Assembly: GCF_943734655.1 (NCBI RefSeq)
Contig: NC_071355.1
Location: forward strand, 218,737,527-218,801,526
Direction: 5' to 3'
Source: Sabethes cyaneus
Taxonomy: Eukaryota; Arthropoda; Insecta; Diptera; Culicidae
Length of the DNA: 64,000 nt
Shown here one piece after another: positions 12,156 through 22,460 of the stretch (positions within the stretch are counted from its first letter, which is position 1; the number at the start of each line of letters is the position of its first letter). The translations under genes and the position numbers were made by a program. Under the pieces are notes generated by a model, which ran no database searches, was not told the origin of the DNA, and saw only the letters and a list, made by a program, of their open reading frames with translations.

Positions 12156-13229
12156 ATTTGGCTACGCTTGCTGGAGATAATTTCAAACCGTTTCGATGCC
12201 CGCTCGCCGGATCACACCTTCAAAAGCGATGTTGAATAACATACAGGACTCCACAGTGCCCGAAACACATACGTAACACATCACTCGTTCCAGGTTAGCT
12301 TTGTTTCAGCCGCGTCAGTTTGTCCGCAAAACCGAACTCGTCCATTATCTAAAAGGTTTCGCACGCAGTTTAACGAAACCATACCGAATCCGCGCGTAAC
12401 TTTTGTCGACAGATCACAACATCCATGAAGATGAATCCTGATCTATTTTCCCTTCTCTACTAACAACAACTCCTTTCCCGAAATACTTGTGAAGATGCCG
12501 AGGATTCCCTGGTCTTTAGTAGCAGCAAGTGTTGGACTAACATTCCTTTCCATCCCAAAAGGACCCGCATTCGGACGTAGCCGGCGTCGGTATTGATCAG
12601 CATGCAGGGGTCTGGTAAAGTTGCACAATGAGAAATAGTATAGCTTTTCCAGTAATCATTTTGCAATTTTCATCAGCCTTGGTCAATAACGAAGTAGCAG
12701 CACACGGGCGGTATCCCATGCTTATGCTTATGCTTAAAACCGTACTCGTCGATTATTTGCGACCATTAGAGAATAAAAGCTTGAACCGTAGTAGTACGGG
12801 TTCCCATAAAACCCACCTGGTACTGCCCTACAAATTTTCTTGCTATTGGGGATAGACGACGCAACAAAATCTGGGAGGGCACCTTGTTACGCCGCGGTAA
12901 TAACAGTAATCTAGCCGATCGCCCTTTTTGTGGTTGGGAAAAACTATATCTTCCATCCACTCCTCCAGTAGTTTATCCTGCCAAATTCTTTAAATTTTCC
13001 GGTAAAGTGCTGTTGCTACAGGTTCTTGGCCAATTTTGGAGAGTTCTGCCGGGTGCCGGTCCTTTCCGTTTCCAGCTTTTCACGATCTCTGTCCTCCTTC
13101 TGGCACTTTTTCCTCCTCAGGGTCGTGGTGAACTCATTCCGCGCTGGATGATACTTGGCCAAATTCTTCTTCGCGGCAATGCTTAGATTGACGTAAACAG
13201 AGATGCCAGAAATGATGATGTCGAAAATG

Positions 13230-13470
13230 AGTCAATTCCAATAAAGCAAATTTGAGAATAAAGCTTAATACATACCTGAAAAGATCATCGGAAAAAAAAA
13301 TCCTTTAAACTGTTTTTTTGAGCATTTTTTCCCCTTATTCAACCCTTATCTTTTCAGCTGCGTATCCCCCTTTATCAAAACAATGAAAATGGATGAAAAT
13401 GTCGAGTTAGCGTAATATCGGTCTTCGGGTATCGATATCACAGGTATCGATACGGTATCGCCCAGTACTA
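13230..13470. repeat. ATCGATA-rich terminal module (outer right), paralogous to 11879-12155
   Basis: GAGTCAATTCCAATAAAG, then TTTTCAGCTGC, then CCCTTTATCAAAACA, then GGTATCGATA, then ATCGCCCAGTACTA: the same order and spacing as 11879-12155 (GAGTCAATTCCAATAAAG ... ATCGCCCAATACTAA). It is the right end of a second, older copy of the hAT-like family. Possible partner: 10460-10592. Confidence 0.65.
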
Positions 13471-13935
13471 GCTGTGACCCATCATTCGGTGAGGGTCTTC
13501 CTTTTGTAGGGTTCTTCTTCAATGCATACGAAGCAGCTTCAGTAAAATACCTTCGACAGTTCACAGATACATTACTATCGAGACTGCACTCAAAAATGAC
13601 CAGAGATCTATAAATATAATGACATTTTATTCACACAACATACAAGTCGCTGGCCAGCGATAGAAACATTCACTTTTTCTTTTTACTCTACTTTGATTTA
13701 CAGAAAAAAAAATTTATATCCAGAGGGAAACATACTCCGCCAGAACAGTCTCAAAAAGAGTTCTAAAATTTCACGTATATGGCGTTGACCGTCGATCTAA
13801 TCGGTACACACAATTTCGTCACCGAAAAAAAATCAACAAACCCTTAAATTATAATTCTACGACTTTGTCAGTAGTCGATAATCTTTGGAAATATGGTCCG
13901 AAGAAATGTATCGACCCTGTTTTGACAGTTTCAAT
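13471..13935. other. Spacer, nothing recognised
   Basis: AT-rich DNA between two TE blocks with no coding or RNA signal that I can support. Confidence 0.5.
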
Positions 13936-14416
13936 AAGGCCATTGGAATTCATTTTAAAAGTTTTTGTCAACCCCCCCCCCTTGGAAATTGGCTTGAAAT
14001 ATCGGGGGACGAAAAAATAATTTGTAGGATATGAGTTAAATTTTTTTTATAAAATCAATTGTCTGTGAGCTCTACAGCCTGAAAAACTTGAAAAATGAGT
14101 ATACGAATTGAGTTAACGCTTCTAGCATGAAATAGAAATGGAAATTCAAACAGCGGAATTTCCGAAAGTCGGCCAGAAAAACTATCCTTCGTTTTTGTAT
14201 TTTTTTTCGTAGATTTTTGCATGGAAATTAATAACGTATATATTAAAAGCAAGAATAGATTTGGTTTTCACGTTTGAACTTAAAATAAAAATGTCTAAAA
14301 TCCTAATTTTTTTTGCTCGATTAAAAAATTCACTTTGTTTTTTTTCGTCCCCCCCTCCCTTCAGTGGCCCAACACCAGAGGGACAAAAACTTTTTAAAAT
14401 ATTTGTAATGACCTAA
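13936..14416. mobile_element. ~480-bp TIR element (family A), copy 1
   Basis: One end reads AAGGCCATTGGAATTCATTTTAAAAGTTTTTGTC. The other reads as the complement of TTAGGTCATTACAAATATTTTAAAAAGTTTTTGTCC. A homopolymer C/G patch sits next to each end. The centre holds TCTACAGCCTGAAAAACTTG, then CGTTTTTGTATTTTTTTTCGTAG. Copies lie at 17004-17473 (opposite orientation) and, split, at 27765-28823. No coding capacity. The target duplication is unclear (TAA is possible). Confidence 0.75.
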
Positions 14417-14419
14417 GTT

Positions 14420-15675
14420 ATACTTTTCTAATCCACAAATTATTGTCAGGTGCAGTAATGTGTTCGCCTGATATGCAAAAGAATACCTTTGAATCCATGT
14501 GGCTCCCTTGTGGTACATTAGATGCCATTTTAATATCGGGTAAAATTCAAGGTGCGTCACTAATCAGTAAATAATTTAAAATTTGTTAAAAACTATTGTC
14601 AATTTTTAGCTCTGTACGGGATGGTAAATATGATTAGCTTCCCAGCATAAAATAATTGACGGAAATCTTACTCAAATTCAATCAAAACAGTCACCGAATC
14701 ATTCAACTCTCCTAATAGCTTCGCAAATTGTACCGCAGTTTTGATATGCACGCTAAACGCTCTACCGTTCCCATGGAACCCGTTTCTTCAACAGTTGGCC
14801 ATTTGCCGATAAAAATTACGCCTTGAATGGTTGCGTGCATATTCAATTGATGGCCACTTCCACTGCTTCCGATAAAACGGCAAAGCCGAACAAATTAGCA
14901 CATGTTATACACAGTACATTAAACGTTTCAAACTGCTTTGCAAACCTCCCTGCTATGCTGCTGTATTCCTGCAATTCCCACACGATACATATGTCCTAAA
15001 TCTGAACCGCTCGACGTCGTCGTCGTTCGGAGCTTTGGCAGCATACTATATGCGGCCCGGCAGAAGAAGTGATCATAAAATCTTTATTTACATTGTCGAC
15101 TGTCTTTATCTTGGCTCCATCTCCCTGCTGCGTTGCTGCTCCTAGAGCAGCTTCGACCTTTGAATAGGCCTGCTATATTGGTCACATCGTCAAACGAATA
15201 GTCCTCCTTCCGTCTACACCATAATGCCATGAACAACAGGGCAGAAATCATGGCCGGTTCGGTTTCGAAGTACGCAGAGCATTCCTACACCCCATACAAC
15301 ATTTGGACAAATGTTCCATGCACGGGCAGCACCAACATCCGGGTATATCGGAGAGATCTGTGCGGTCTGGTAATTCCATTGCCGGGTTCGCTTCGACTAG
15401 AGTACGATTGAGTGGGTGGCAATATTTATGATGATGTAATATTATCGACAATTATTGTTATGAGTCGAAAAATGTTTCTGAATTCAATTCTTGTTCGATT
15501 TCCATACCGCATAAAAACATGCGACTGGAATGAATTGTTGGCTTCCGGCAATACAGCCACATCTGTGGCACTAATAATAAAAATGTAAGTATTTTTCTGC
15601 AGAACTTCATTCTACACACCAACAAGAATATTTGGCATAACTTTGCCGGTTTATTATCATTTAATAATTTGATCT
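14420..15675. other. Noncoding stretch, nothing recognised
   Basis: No defended coding sequence. 15000-15060 contains GACGTCGTCGTCGTTCGGAG and a run of GC-richer DNA; 15220-15410 has a short open frame with no motif. It could hold host regulatory or intronic DNA. Confidence 0.5.
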
Positions 15676-15679
15676 GAAG

Positions 15680-15835
15680 TTCGATAAATTCGAATTTTGT
15701 AAATTCATCGCGTATAGCTTTATCAGGTGACGATAGGACGAAGGAGTGCATGCAAAATGTACTCTATCCAATTGCAGCAAGTTTTAGGAATTCCATTATT
15801 GTAATCAACGAACCCTGTGCAGCTTTAAATGTGTC
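15680..15835 (-). repeat. Duplicated 156-bp segment, copy 1
   Basis: About 85% alike by eye to 17643-17798, in the same orientation. On the minus strand both copies read KAAQGSLITIM, a few variable residues, LAAI, then MH..VLSSPD.A.RDEFTKFE in one frame with one stop. The third-position tolerance hints at past coding. I do not recognise the protein. It may be the tail of an unknown TE or a gene fragment. Confidence 0.6.
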
Positions 15836-17003
15836 ATTTACTGAAAACTGTGTGGAATTCATGCGGTCTCAATAACCATCCTATCGTACCTGACAAATAT
15901 AGATATAGTCCAGATATTTTCCTATTCGGTATCAGCTGCAAAGCACCGAACCCTACATAGATTGGTTTTTATGCTAGAGAAAATACCGATAAATTGCAAT
16001 CACGCTTAGTCTACAACCATAAGCAATCGAAGTTTATGAGAGATATTCCCATTTGCTGCTCTTTTCCCAAGTATATGCGCCAGATGGGTGTTCGGTGTCC
16101 GCACGCTGCCGGTACTGGCAACTGGCAACTTTCCTCGGGGAACCGAAAGCCAATGACATATTTTGGAACAAATGGATCACCATGGTCACACAAGAAATGC
16201 AACAACCCAGCTTGGCACTAATATCGGAACATTCGTATGGCCTAACCGCAACCGGTCGGCCCCGGGAGCAGGAGGGACGGACGGACGGACGAACGAACAG
16301 TCAGGGTAGAGAGCCCCGCAATGGGTTTGATTGTTCCTTTAGGGCTGCCTTTATTTAGTATGTGTCGTACTCCGCATTCCAGCCCGGGAGCCATTTCTTA
16401 CCAAGCTACTTTTTCATTTCATTGTTTCACTCTGGACGTTGTTCATGTTGTTGTATATGTGGGGGGGCTCCGGTGTTGTTCACGTGCGATAAATCGTTCG
16501 GGGAGCTCCGACGGAGTGGAGGGAACGGCAAAAATCCATAAAACAATTGAAGCAATAAAGCCGAATGATTTGCTGAAAGACGAGGGAGAAGCAGCTTTTT
16601 ACAGGGTGGTCATTTTGCCTACCGCCGCCGCCGCGCGGTTGCATACCCGACAATTTGTTGCCATATAGATCCCAGAGGAGGGATAATTTTGTCATATACG
16701 TAAAAATTAGGTACATGTATACAAGACAAGGTACAAGAGTACATGTATATGTATTGTAGTATATAGCAGGACAGTGGTAAGGAAACTATCACAAAACATG
16801 GTAGTTATATTTTATTCCTAGTGACTAGTGGTATTTTTGTTTCGGGCAAACAAAATAATTACTTACATAAAAATGAATTAGCGACTAATGTGATGGTTTT
16901 ACTCAGCAAAAATATGCATATGAAACTAAATAGTTAGGCTACTCCTAGAATGTTATTCACATTCATGAAAAGCTATTTCTTTATTCAATATGAAGTGCAA
17001 TTT
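15836..17003. other. Noncoding stretch, nothing recognised
   Basis: Contains a GGAC/GAAC short tandem patch near 16270-16298 and several short open frames without motifs. The DNA at 16040-16560 is GC-richer than its surroundings, but no exon-like structure can be defended. Confidence 0.5.
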
Positions 17004-17473
17004 GGCCATTACATATATTTAAAAAGTTTTTGTCGCTCCGGTGTTGGGCCACTGAAGGGCGAGGGGCGAAAAAAAAAACAAAGAGAATTTTTTAATCGAG
17101 CAAAAAAAAATTTGGATTTTAGGCATTTTTACTTATAGTTTCAACGTGAAAACCAAATCTATTCTTGCTTTTAATAAATACGTTGTTATTTTTCATGCAA
17201 AAATCTACGAAAAAAAGACAAAAACGAAAGAAATTTTTTTTGGCCGAGTCTCGGAAATTCCACTGTTTGAACTTCCATTTCTATTCCGTGCTAGAAGCGT
17301 TAACTCAACTCGTACACTCATTTTTCGAGTTTTTCAAGCTGTAGAGCCCACAGACAATTGATTTTATAAAAAAAATTTAACTCATATCTTACAAATTATT
17401 TTTTTGCCCCCCGATTTTTCATGCCAATTACCAAGGGGGGTGACAAAAACTTTGAAAATGACTTGCAATGGCC
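17004..17473. mobile_element. ~480-bp TIR element (family A), copy 2, inverted relative to copy 1
   Basis: Left end GGCCATTACATATATTTAAAAAGTTTTTGTC, right end the complement of GGCCATTGCAAGTCATTTTCAAAGTTTTTGTC. The interior is the reverse complement of 13936-14416 with scattered changes. Poly-A and poly-C patches lie next to the ends. Confidence 0.8.
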
Positions 17474-17642
17474 TAATAGGATACTAATTGCTATAAATAA
17501 CTGAATGAAAATGATGATTTTTTTATTTACACCGCATATAAACTATTGGTATTACACTAATTCGTTATTTCGTCGTTTGAAAACTGTCTTTGACATGTCG
17601 AAGTTGTAGTTGGCACTTACATCGTTGAAGGCTTGAAGATAT

Positions 17643-17798
17643 GAGTTGAATATTCGAATTTTGTAAATTCATCACGTTTAGCTTCATCAGGTGACGATAG
17701 GACGAGGGTGTGCATGAGAAATGTACTCTCTCAAATTGCAGCAAGTCTTAGGAATCCCATTATTGTAATCAACGAACCCTGTGCAGCTTTAAATGCGT
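17643..17798 (-). repeat. Duplicated 156-bp segment, copy 2
   Basis: Direct repeat of 15680-15835. It ends about 14 bp before the left boundary of an RTE element (GGTAAACGGCT at about 17813). The peptide pattern LVLSSPDEAKRDEFTKFE is kept on the minus strand. Confidence 0.6.
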
Positions 17799-17811
17799 CC
17801 GTTTTTTGGTT

Positions 17812-18864
17812 GGTAAACGGCTGAATATAGTATACCGCCCGTACCTTCGTAACAAACATTTTTGTTGAATAGTAGCTTATTCAACCGTTGTATAGCTAAT
17901 TACCGGGTAACATGCGCTTAATAAACTGTTATACAACAACAATGTTTGTTGGGTTGCGCACCTATAGGCATAACACAGACTCTACAGTGGTTCCCAGCCT
18001 CTTATTCAGCAACTCCTATCGTTACCTTTTCGTGGTACCAGCCGGTTGGTAGAGATCCGGTAACCAACCCCGGCGAAAGCCAAGGTCTTATGCTTAGTCA
18101 AGGTCTTAGGGAAGGAGGGTTTTTTTTTTTAGATTCGTTGATCCTATGGTGAAACAGGGGTTTGATACTGCTGGTTTTGCAAATCGCCACCATGAAAAAC
18201 TAACAAGCAACGAACGACGAGCAAAGAAATTCTGTCTGGAACAATTGCGACAAAAAAACTCTAGAATGGAAACTCAGAACGTGGAACTGAGGATCACTGA
18301 ACTTCCAAGAGGGCCCACGAGTGCTCTCCGATGTATTGAAGAACTGCAAGTTCGTCGTCGTAGCACTGCAGGAGGTGTGCTGGAAGGGCTCAACGGTACA
18401 TACTTTCAGAGATGGGCATACCATTTACCAGAGCTTCATAAACACATAGAAGCTGGACAGCTTTTAGTTATGGACGAGCCTTTGACACCTCCATGAACTT
18501 GACTGTATGTAGCACCTTCTTCCAGCATAGACTCCTACACAAGTACACCCGGAGGTCACCAAATCACACAGACACACACAGACCGGCCACGTGTTGATCA
18601 ATTGTTTGCACTTCATCATTGTTTGTTTGCAGATATCATTGGTGTCAGATCCTATCGAAGCGCTAACATAGGCTTGGATGACTACCTAGTGATAGTTACG
18701 ATGCGCATACAACTCTCCGTTGTGAGCAACATTCGGAACCGACGTCAGCCTCGGTTAAACCTCGCGCGGCTGAAGCAGTCAGACGTCGCCGCAAACTATG
18801 CGGATTCCCTCGAAGTTGTGGTGCCGGAAAAGGGCGAGCTGGACGATGCGCATGTACTCATGTA
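17812..18864 (+). pseudogene. RTE-type LINE 5' region and endonuclease relic
   Basis: Begins TTGGTAAACGGCT, the same start as the best RTE copy at 48819. It then follows that copy's 5' leader (CAGTGGTT, then CAGCCTCTTA, then GGTACCAGCC, then GTAACCAACCCCGG at 17975-18075). 18240-18470 is a decayed apurinic-like endonuclease domain (VALQEVCW region reading VVALQEVCWK after frame correction). About 300 bp of endonuclease are deleted near 18480-18500. 18600-18860 aligns with the domain end (DVRSYRSANI, then DDYLV where SDHYLV is expected) and the start of the linker (QPRLNLARLKQ). Nonfunctional. Confidence 0.82.
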
Positions 18865-18865
18865 G

Positions 18866-19345
18866 CACATCACTCGCTCCAGGGTTTCCTTTGATAAGCC
18901 GGGTCAGTTTGCTTGGAAAGCCGCACTCATGCATTATCAGCCATAGCTGTTCGCGCTTGACTGTATCGTATACTGCACTCAAATTCACGAAAATACGATG
19001 CGTGGGCTCACAATACACTCGACGTTTCTGGAGGATTTGTTGGAGAGTAAAAATTTGATCCGTAGTAGCACGGGTCCCCATAAAGCACATTTGATGTTGC
19101 CGTACGAATTCTCTTGCTATTGGGGATAGACGACGTAAAAAATCTGGGAGAGTATCTTGTAGGCGACGTTGAGCATAATACTGCGGGAACTACAACAGTC
19201 TAGCCATTCTATTCAGTCCTCCGAGGGTTTCTCCTCCTCTCAAATCCGAGAAATTATCCAGTGAAGTGCTAGCGGTTCTTGGTCATTTTTGTTGACTTCT
19301 GCCGGGAGTCGGTCCTTTTCGGCGGCTGTATTATTCTTCAGCTGA
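18866..19345 (-). pseudogene. RTE-type RT fragment, inverted next to its 5' half
   Basis: Minus strand: MGTRATTDQIFTLQQIL, then a motif A region (FVNLSAVYDTVKREQLW), then ECGFPSKLTRLIKG. It abuts the plus-strand endonuclease piece head-on near 18865. That suggests an inversion during insertion or a second fragment. No motif B or C. Confidence 0.8.
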
Positions 19346-19376
19346 GCGATTTTTCGCCGCATCTCTTCGCTTGATA

Positions 19377-19626
19377 AAGCTTGATAAAGTGTGCCCAAGT
19401 TGATTTTCTATCGCATATAATGATAACAACTGACACACATACGATTTTCAGCACAAAATTGTATAGCAGTACGAAGCGAGTCGCGCTTAATCGGATATTA
19501 TCGTATATAAATACATATATAGTCGTAACGCTTAAAATTTTTCCTAATCACGTATATCGCCTCCAAAATAGTACGGATATGCCAATCATGTGCATCAAAT
19601 ATGATTTATTATTTACAAGCTGGGTA
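19377..19626. mobile_element. TIR element (family B), partial copy
   Basis: Shares GTGCCCAAGTTGATTTTCT, then ATATAATGATAACA, then CTTAATCGGATATTATCGTATATA with 55633-56000 (reverse) and 21318-21592. It ends CAAGCTGGG like the CCCAGC terminus of the full copy. Internal deletions. Confidence 0.6.
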
Positions 19627-20320
19627 GATAGCATCGCATCGGAGCGGAGCTTATTAACCCATTAGGTTCTAGCGTATGATATCAAACCCCGTCTTCAAAA
19701 CCTGTTTGCTGCTGAAATTCAATAGTTAGCATTGTTAATATATCACTACAAGAGAGATAAAACATCAATCTGATGTGTGTGTGAGATAATCTGTCAGTTT
19801 TTTGTAATTTCATCTGTATTTTCAACAGTACAAAGTTGTGATAAATGGCGAAAAAAAAGTTGAAAAAATGGCGAAAAAAAAGTTGAAAAAAAACTTGGCG
19901 AAAAAACTTTGTGACGAAACATTACCTGAAATGTAAATTGGTATTTATATGCAATGTCTATCACGAAACTCGGTAAGAAATATGTAAACAACTTTGTAAT
20001 TTGTTTGTTTGAAACTGCGCCTATGAAATATTAAACCTGCGATATTTTGGCCTTGAAACCATTCCAAATGACGATTTTGTGTTTCCCGACACATTCGAGG
20101 CATAATATAATAGATTACAGAGTTTCACTTCATTTGGTCCAAATTTAGGTATACCCGGGTCATAATAGGTTAAAATTACATCAAAAATGTTGACCGCTTG
20201 TCTGCACCTGCTGATTGTTAGAATTTGGAATACGCTGTTCTGTACCGGTGAAGTGAAAAGATAGAATAGATAGATAGGTATATCTACCAGATCTGCTAAT
20301 TGCGTACAGATTTCTGGGAA
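19627..20320. other. Spacer with a short A-rich tandem repeat
   Basis: About 19845-19905 is a short tandem of GGCGAAAAAAAAGTTGAAAAA units. No recognised gene. Confidence 0.6.
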
Positions 20321-20324
20321 TTTA

Positions 20325-20560
20325 TTAAGCCAGCTTCGTTGAAGGACAATCAACAACGGATCAAGTATTTAGACTACGGTAGATCCTCCAAAAAGGCCGT
20401 GAATACAGAATTACCACGTACCATTTCGTCGTTGACTTCAAAGCTGCATATGATATTATCGACAGAAAAAAGCTATGGATAATCATGAACGAAAAAGGCT
20501 TTCCCTGAAAGCTTATCAAACTAATTCAACCTACGATTGAAGGTGCTGTGTTCGGATTTC
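20325..20560 (+). pseudogene. RTE-type RT fragment (motif A)
   Basis: Reads FVVDFKAAYDIIDRKKLW, then NEKGFP, a stop, then KLIKLIQPTIEGAVF on the plus strand. It is the same RT segment as at 58825 and 10140. It is followed directly by a fragment of a different LINE. Confidence 0.75.
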
Positions 20561-21300
20561 GGGTCGATTGTCAAGTTCATTTGGATGGCACAGAGGGCTT
20601 CGACAAGATTTTAAACATGGTGTTCCTCAAGGAAGCAACCTAGGACGTTTGCTCTTCATTCTAATTTTCAACAACGTGGCTTCACTGCTTGAAGCCGGAT
20701 GCGCACTTATCTACGCTGACGACCTCAAATTGTTTCTTCCCGTGCATTCCATCGACGATTGTCACCGCCTACAAGTATTACTGGACGTCTTCGTAAACTG
20801 GTGCAAGTTGAACTACTTAATTGTGAGCACAGCAAAATGTGAGGTAATCACATTTCAGCGCATCCAGAGCCCAATTAGCTTCGACTAGAACATAGACGGG
20901 AATAATCTCCGTAGAGTAGATCAACTTAGCGACCTCTGCATTGTATTCGATTGAAAACTCCCGACAACTTGGATTTATTACTAAAATTGAGATAGATTTC
21001 AATGATCCTCACTGTTTAAATTATTTATATTGTGCGTTAGTCCGTCTTGTGCTTGAAAATGTAAGTGTGATTTGGCAGCCATATCAGCTCACCAGGATTT
21101 TAAGAATGGCCTTAAGGGATTTGCCCTTGAGAGATCCTTATAATCTTCCCCCGTATCAAGAACGTTATTGCCTGCTGGGCTTAGATACTTTGGACTGCGC
21201 TGGAAAGTTCAACAAGCAACGCTAGTGACAAAAATACTGAACAATGACCACATTGACAAAATTAAACTTTCGCGCATCGAAAAGATATTTACGTACCACG
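20560..21300 (+). pseudogene. CR1/Jockey-type reverse transcriptase fragment
   Basis: Plus strand: HGVPQGSNLGRLLFILIFNN (RT motif B region), then ALIYADDLKLFLPV (catalytic YADD, motif C), then the thumb part near 20940-21225 in another frame (RQLGFITKIEIDFNDPHC, RILRMALRDLPLRDP, PPYQERYCLLGLDTL). The YADD box and the LGFI...DPHCL pattern differ from the FADD box of the RTE copies, so this is another LINE clade. 5'-truncated and frameshifted. A paralogue lies at 51745-52870. Confidence 0.85.
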
Positions 21301-21317
21301 ACGCTATTGCATACTGA

Positions 21318-21592
21318 CCCAACTAGCACTAAATCATACATCAATGTACGAAAATTATCGTAAATAACTGTCAACAAATTCGGAATCGTAACTAAAGCTT
21401 AATAAAATGTGCCCAAGTAGATTTTCAGTTATATATAATGATAATAGCTGACATACATAAGATATTCAGCACAGAATTGTTTAGCAGTATGAATCGAGTC
21501 GGGCATAATCGGATATTATCGTATATAGTTACTTATATAAACGAAATGTTTATATTTATTCCTTATCACATATATCACGGAATATAGAGTTA
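21318..21592. mobile_element. TIR element (family B), truncated copy
   Basis: Starts CCCAACTAGCACTAAATCATAC. It runs parallel to the reverse complement of 55633-56000 through ACGAAAATTATCGTAAATA, GTAACTAAAGCTTA, GTGCCCAAGTAGATTTTC and AATCGGATATTATCGTATATA. The far end is missing. Confidence 0.65.
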
Positions 21593-21714
21593 CGCAGAAT
21601 ACCATTTCGCGAAAAACCTCACGCGGGATGCACCATTTCAGGGAAAATCTTTTCGTAGAAAGTACCATTTCGCAGGGGCAACCCAACTGAAGGAAAGTAA
21701 TATAGGTCAGTAGA

Positions 21715-22460
21715 TAAAGGAAAATAAATAAACCTAGATAGAGGTGATCTCTAAGGGGGGCTGCCCCCCGCAGTGGCCGGCGCTTCCAACGGCAGATCGC
21801 CAGCAACACTAGCGGCCTGAGGTCGTCTCGCGCTGAATTATCTAATGTTACTATTGATAGGTAGAGGAGTCCTAATTCATCATAGAAAAAATTCATGCCT
21901 CCAAAAACACCCACATGCCACATATGGTTCCATTTGATTAATTAGTTCTCAAGTTATGAGGAAATTTGTATTTCATTTGTATAGGAGCCCCCCTCCTAGA
22001 CTGGGGAGGGGTCTCAATTCACCATATAAAAAATTCTTGTCTCCAAAAACATCCACATGTAAAATTTTGTTCCATTTGCTTGATTAGTTCTCGAGTTATG
22101 CAGAAATTCGTGTTTCATTTGTATGGGAGCCCCCCATTTTAGTGGGGGGAGGGGTCACTAACCATCATAAGAACCTTCCTTGGTCCAAAAAACCCCTATA
22201 TGCATATTTTCACTCCGATCGGTTCAGTAGTTTACGATTCTATAAGGAACATAGAAAAGACAAAAATCCATTTTATAGCTATAGATTTGTATGGGAGCCC
22301 CCCTCTTAGTGGGAGGAGGGGTATTTTGCCATCGAGCGAACCTTCCCTAGCCCCAAAAACTCCTACATGCACATTTTCAGGCCGTTCGGTTCAGTAGTTT
22401 TGGATTCTATAAGAAACATAGGGACAGATAGACAGAAATCCATTTTTATAGGTATAGATA
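21715..22460 (+). repeat. Tandem repeat with GTATGGGAGCCCCCC units, probably a TE 3' tail
   Basis: About four units of roughly 130-160 bp, each with a TTTGTATGGGAGCCCCCC tract followed by G-rich AGTGGGGGGAGGGGT, CCTCCAAAAAC, and TTCAGTAGTT/TTAGTTCTCGAG. It ends ACAGACAGAAATCC, then ATTTTTATAGGTATAGAT, a form that looks like a retroposon 3' end. A hairpin-prone GGGGGGCTGCCCCCC lies at the left edge. I cannot name the parent element. Confidence 0.7.

Larger units (their letters stand above)
10775..13225 (-). pseudogene. RTE-type LINE relic split by a hAT-like insertion
   Basis: Minus-strand RTE sequence on both sides of the insertion at 10974-12155. The left part (10775-10973) reads through DDLDIINRNL, then DELEVVDELVYLGSLVTADYN after correcting a gap. 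The right part (12156-13225) carries the RT start: QILLRRLSPIARKFVG and FMGTRTTTVQ near 12766-12880, plus FGFADKLTRL-like and ERVMCYV-like pieces near 12250-12350. The two sides join in register at GGATTTGGCT/ACGCTTGCTG, matching the AFADD coding region of sister copies. Many stops; noncoding today. Confidence 0.75.

Noticed and set aside
18146..18496. 116-codon frame that looks like a novel protein
   Set aside because: Nucleotide alignment by eye with 49200-49430 shows it is a frame-shifted, decayed RTE endonuclease segment.
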